DNA of 6,582 nucleotides from CAZGXM01 sp964529795 (GTDB taxonomy: Bacteria > Bacillota > JADQBR01), in assembly GCA_964529795.1 (NCBI GenBank), contig CAZGXM010000096.1, positions 1 to 6,582 on the forward strand, given 5' to 3'. The notes under the pieces are model-generated. The model did not search any database, was not told the DNA's origin, and saw only the letters and a program-made list of their open reading frames with translations. Positions within the stretch are counted from its first letter, which is position 1; the number at the start of each line of letters is the position of its first letter. Both the position numbers and the translations under genes were made by a program. Below, in pieces: positions 5,350 through 6,582 of this stretch.

Positions 5350-6582
5350 ATGAGAATTGGGCTGATTAGCGGCATGCAGAGGTTGACGGGTGCCGAGTAT
5401 CCAACGGAACATATTCCCAAGGGAGAGAGGTTGCCTGTGATGGTTCCAACCGTAGCATGGTTGGGATTCGCAATGTTCATGTTCACATATTTAATCGGCG
5501 GCCTTGTCGGTATTAACACCGGGCCTTTCAGTCGAGGAGTGCTGGCAATAGTCGTTGGCAATATCTTTCTGGCGGTTTATTCGAGCCTGCATGGCCGGAT
5601 TGGGATTGCAACAGGGCTAACAAGCTACATGCTGACCACGTACAGTTTTGGTAGACGTGGTGCCGCGATACCATCCTTCAATTTTGGTGATGTCGGTTGG
5701 TCTGTCGTTATGGTGGCAATATTTGCGTGGGCTGTGCAAGGGGTTTGGGGGATTGATGCCCGTGTGCTGGCTTTTGCCTTTGGTTTGTTGTTCCTGACAG
5801 GTACATTCATAGGCATACGCGGGATTTACTGGATTTCGCTTATTCAACTGGTACTGATGGTGGCCATGGGGATTATTGCCCTGTACGCGGCAGTTGTAAA
5901 GGCCCCAAGTGGTATGACGGGATTGTTTGCGACTGTTTTTCCAGAAAAACAAAGCTTTGCCATGGCCGTTACCATGATAATCGGGCTATTTGCCAATGGA
6001 ACTACCCGTAGCGGGGATTTGGTCAGGTGGGGCAAGGAGCCCTGGCATGCCTGGGTTGTAGGATTTGCGGCGTTTGGGCTTGGAGCCATGTTTGCATCTT
6101 TATCGGGTGCGATCATTGCTGCTTCAACTGGGATACCGGACACGTTTGAGGCCCTGAAGTCGATGGGAATGCTGGGGGTAGGCATGCTACTATTTTTCTG
6201 CCTGTCTTGGACTACCACGGATGTTGCCGGGTACCTGGCCTCTTTGGCTTTCACAGCCTTTCCAAAGGCACTTTTTGAGCAAGATGTCGACAGGCGGAAC
6301 GTGGCAATAATAATTGCGGCCATTGTGATGGCAGGTGCTGCTGCAGGACTCCACCGGTACATTGTCGATTGGTTGGTTCTTATGGGCCTCTATATGCCTG
6401 CGGTAGGCGGAGTGGTAATTGCAGACTTCTACATTATGAGCAGGACGAAATATCATTGGATAGAAAAGGGTGTGTATGAGCGGAGGAAAATCAATGATCC
6501 CGAAATGGCCAGGTTTAAATTTAATTGGGTAGTTATCCCGGCTATAGTTATTGGAACTGCGGTGGGTTATTATACCACCTAT
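5350..6582 (+). CDS. NCS1-family permease, CodB (cytosine permease)-like; 3' end cut by window edge
   Basis: 411 codons are open to the right edge. The product is a very hydrophobic polytopic membrane protein (about 11 of the expected 12 helices visible). It follows E. coli CodB along its length: EYPTEHIPKGERLP before helix 1, GLTSYMLTTYSFGRRGAAIPS (89-109), DVGWS (114-118, like QVGWFG in CodB helix 3), FANGTTRSGDLVRW, LSWTTTDVAGYLASL (WTTTD 287-291, against WTTND in CodB), and MPAVGGVVIADFYIM (349-363). Probably only a final segment of about 40 residues is missing. NCS1 carriers import nucleobases, hydantoins, allantoin or similar small N-heterocycles with H+ or Na+. Its place directly after the molybdenum hydroxylase genes suggests it supplies that enzyme's substrate. 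The Asn-to-Thr difference in the WTTND motif and the different gene context argue against assuming cytosine. The family is firm; the substrate is unknown. Confidence 0.92.
   Translation, partial: MRIGLISGMQRLTGAEYPTEHIPKGERLPVMVPTVAWLGFAMFMFTYLIGGLVGINTGPFSRGVLAIVVGNIFLAVYSSLHGRIGIATGLTSYMLTTYSFGRRGAAIPSFNFGDVGWSVVMVAIFAWAVQGVWGIDARVLAFAFGLLFLTGTFIGIRGIYWISLIQLVLMVAMGIIALYAAVVKAPSGMTGLFATVFPEKQSFAMAVTMIIGLFANGTTRSGDLVRWGKEPWHAWVVGFAAFGLGAMFASLSGAIIAASTGIPDTFEALKSMGMLGVGMLLFFCLSWTTTDVAGYLASLAFTAFPKALFEQDVDRRNVAIIIAAIVMAGAAAGLHRYIVDWLVLMGLYMPAVGGVVIADFYIMSRTKYHWIEKGVYERRKINDPEMARFKFNWVVIPAIVIGTAVGYYTTY

Noticed and set aside
5844..6362. 172-aa open frame on the minus strand
   Set aside because: It lies fully inside the permease gene, whose + strand translation matches CodB along its length. 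The minus product resembles no family and looks like a codon-bias shadow.

Overview
The window reads as a fragment of one catabolic gene cluster. All genes are on the + strand, closely spaced, and most have strong GGAGG/GGGGTGA-type ribosome binding sites. Base composition is near 50% GC by eye. The RBS style and the protein sequences suggest an anaerobic Firmicute (Clostridia/Peptococcaceae-like), but this is inference and no taxonomic marker gene is present.

Layout: (1) 3-389, the 3' end of a gene whose product ends in a PEP-utilising phosphohistidine (swivelling) domain. (2) 499-1569, a stand-alone ATP-binding PPDK/PEP-synthase N-terminal-type domain protein of 356 aa. (3) 1589-2464, 2464-2949 and 2997-5246, the FAD, [2Fe-2S]2 and molybdopterin subunits of a three-subunit xanthine dehydrogenase/aldehyde oxidase-family molybdenum hydroxylase. 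(4) 5350 to the right edge, a CodB-like NCS1 permease lacking only its last few dozen residues. Intergenic gaps are about 109, 19, -1, 47 and 103 nt. The two larger gaps each contain a possible RNA hairpin.

How they may work together: genes 1 and 2 look like the two halves of a dikinase-type phosphotransferase split over two polypeptides, with the His-domain gene first and the ATP-domain gene second. This is the architecture of phenylphosphate synthase. The permease would import a small, probably N-heterocyclic substrate (NCS1 proteins carry nucleobases, hydantoins, allantoin and related compounds). The molybdenum enzyme would hydroxylate or dehydroxylate the ring or an aldehyde, and the split synthase would phosphorylate a hydroxylated compound using ATP. 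Each enzyme family is well supported. The substrate and the combined pathway are inference, and this unusual combination is the most interesting aspect of the window.

No RNA genes, insertion sequences, CRISPR arrays or clear promoters were found.
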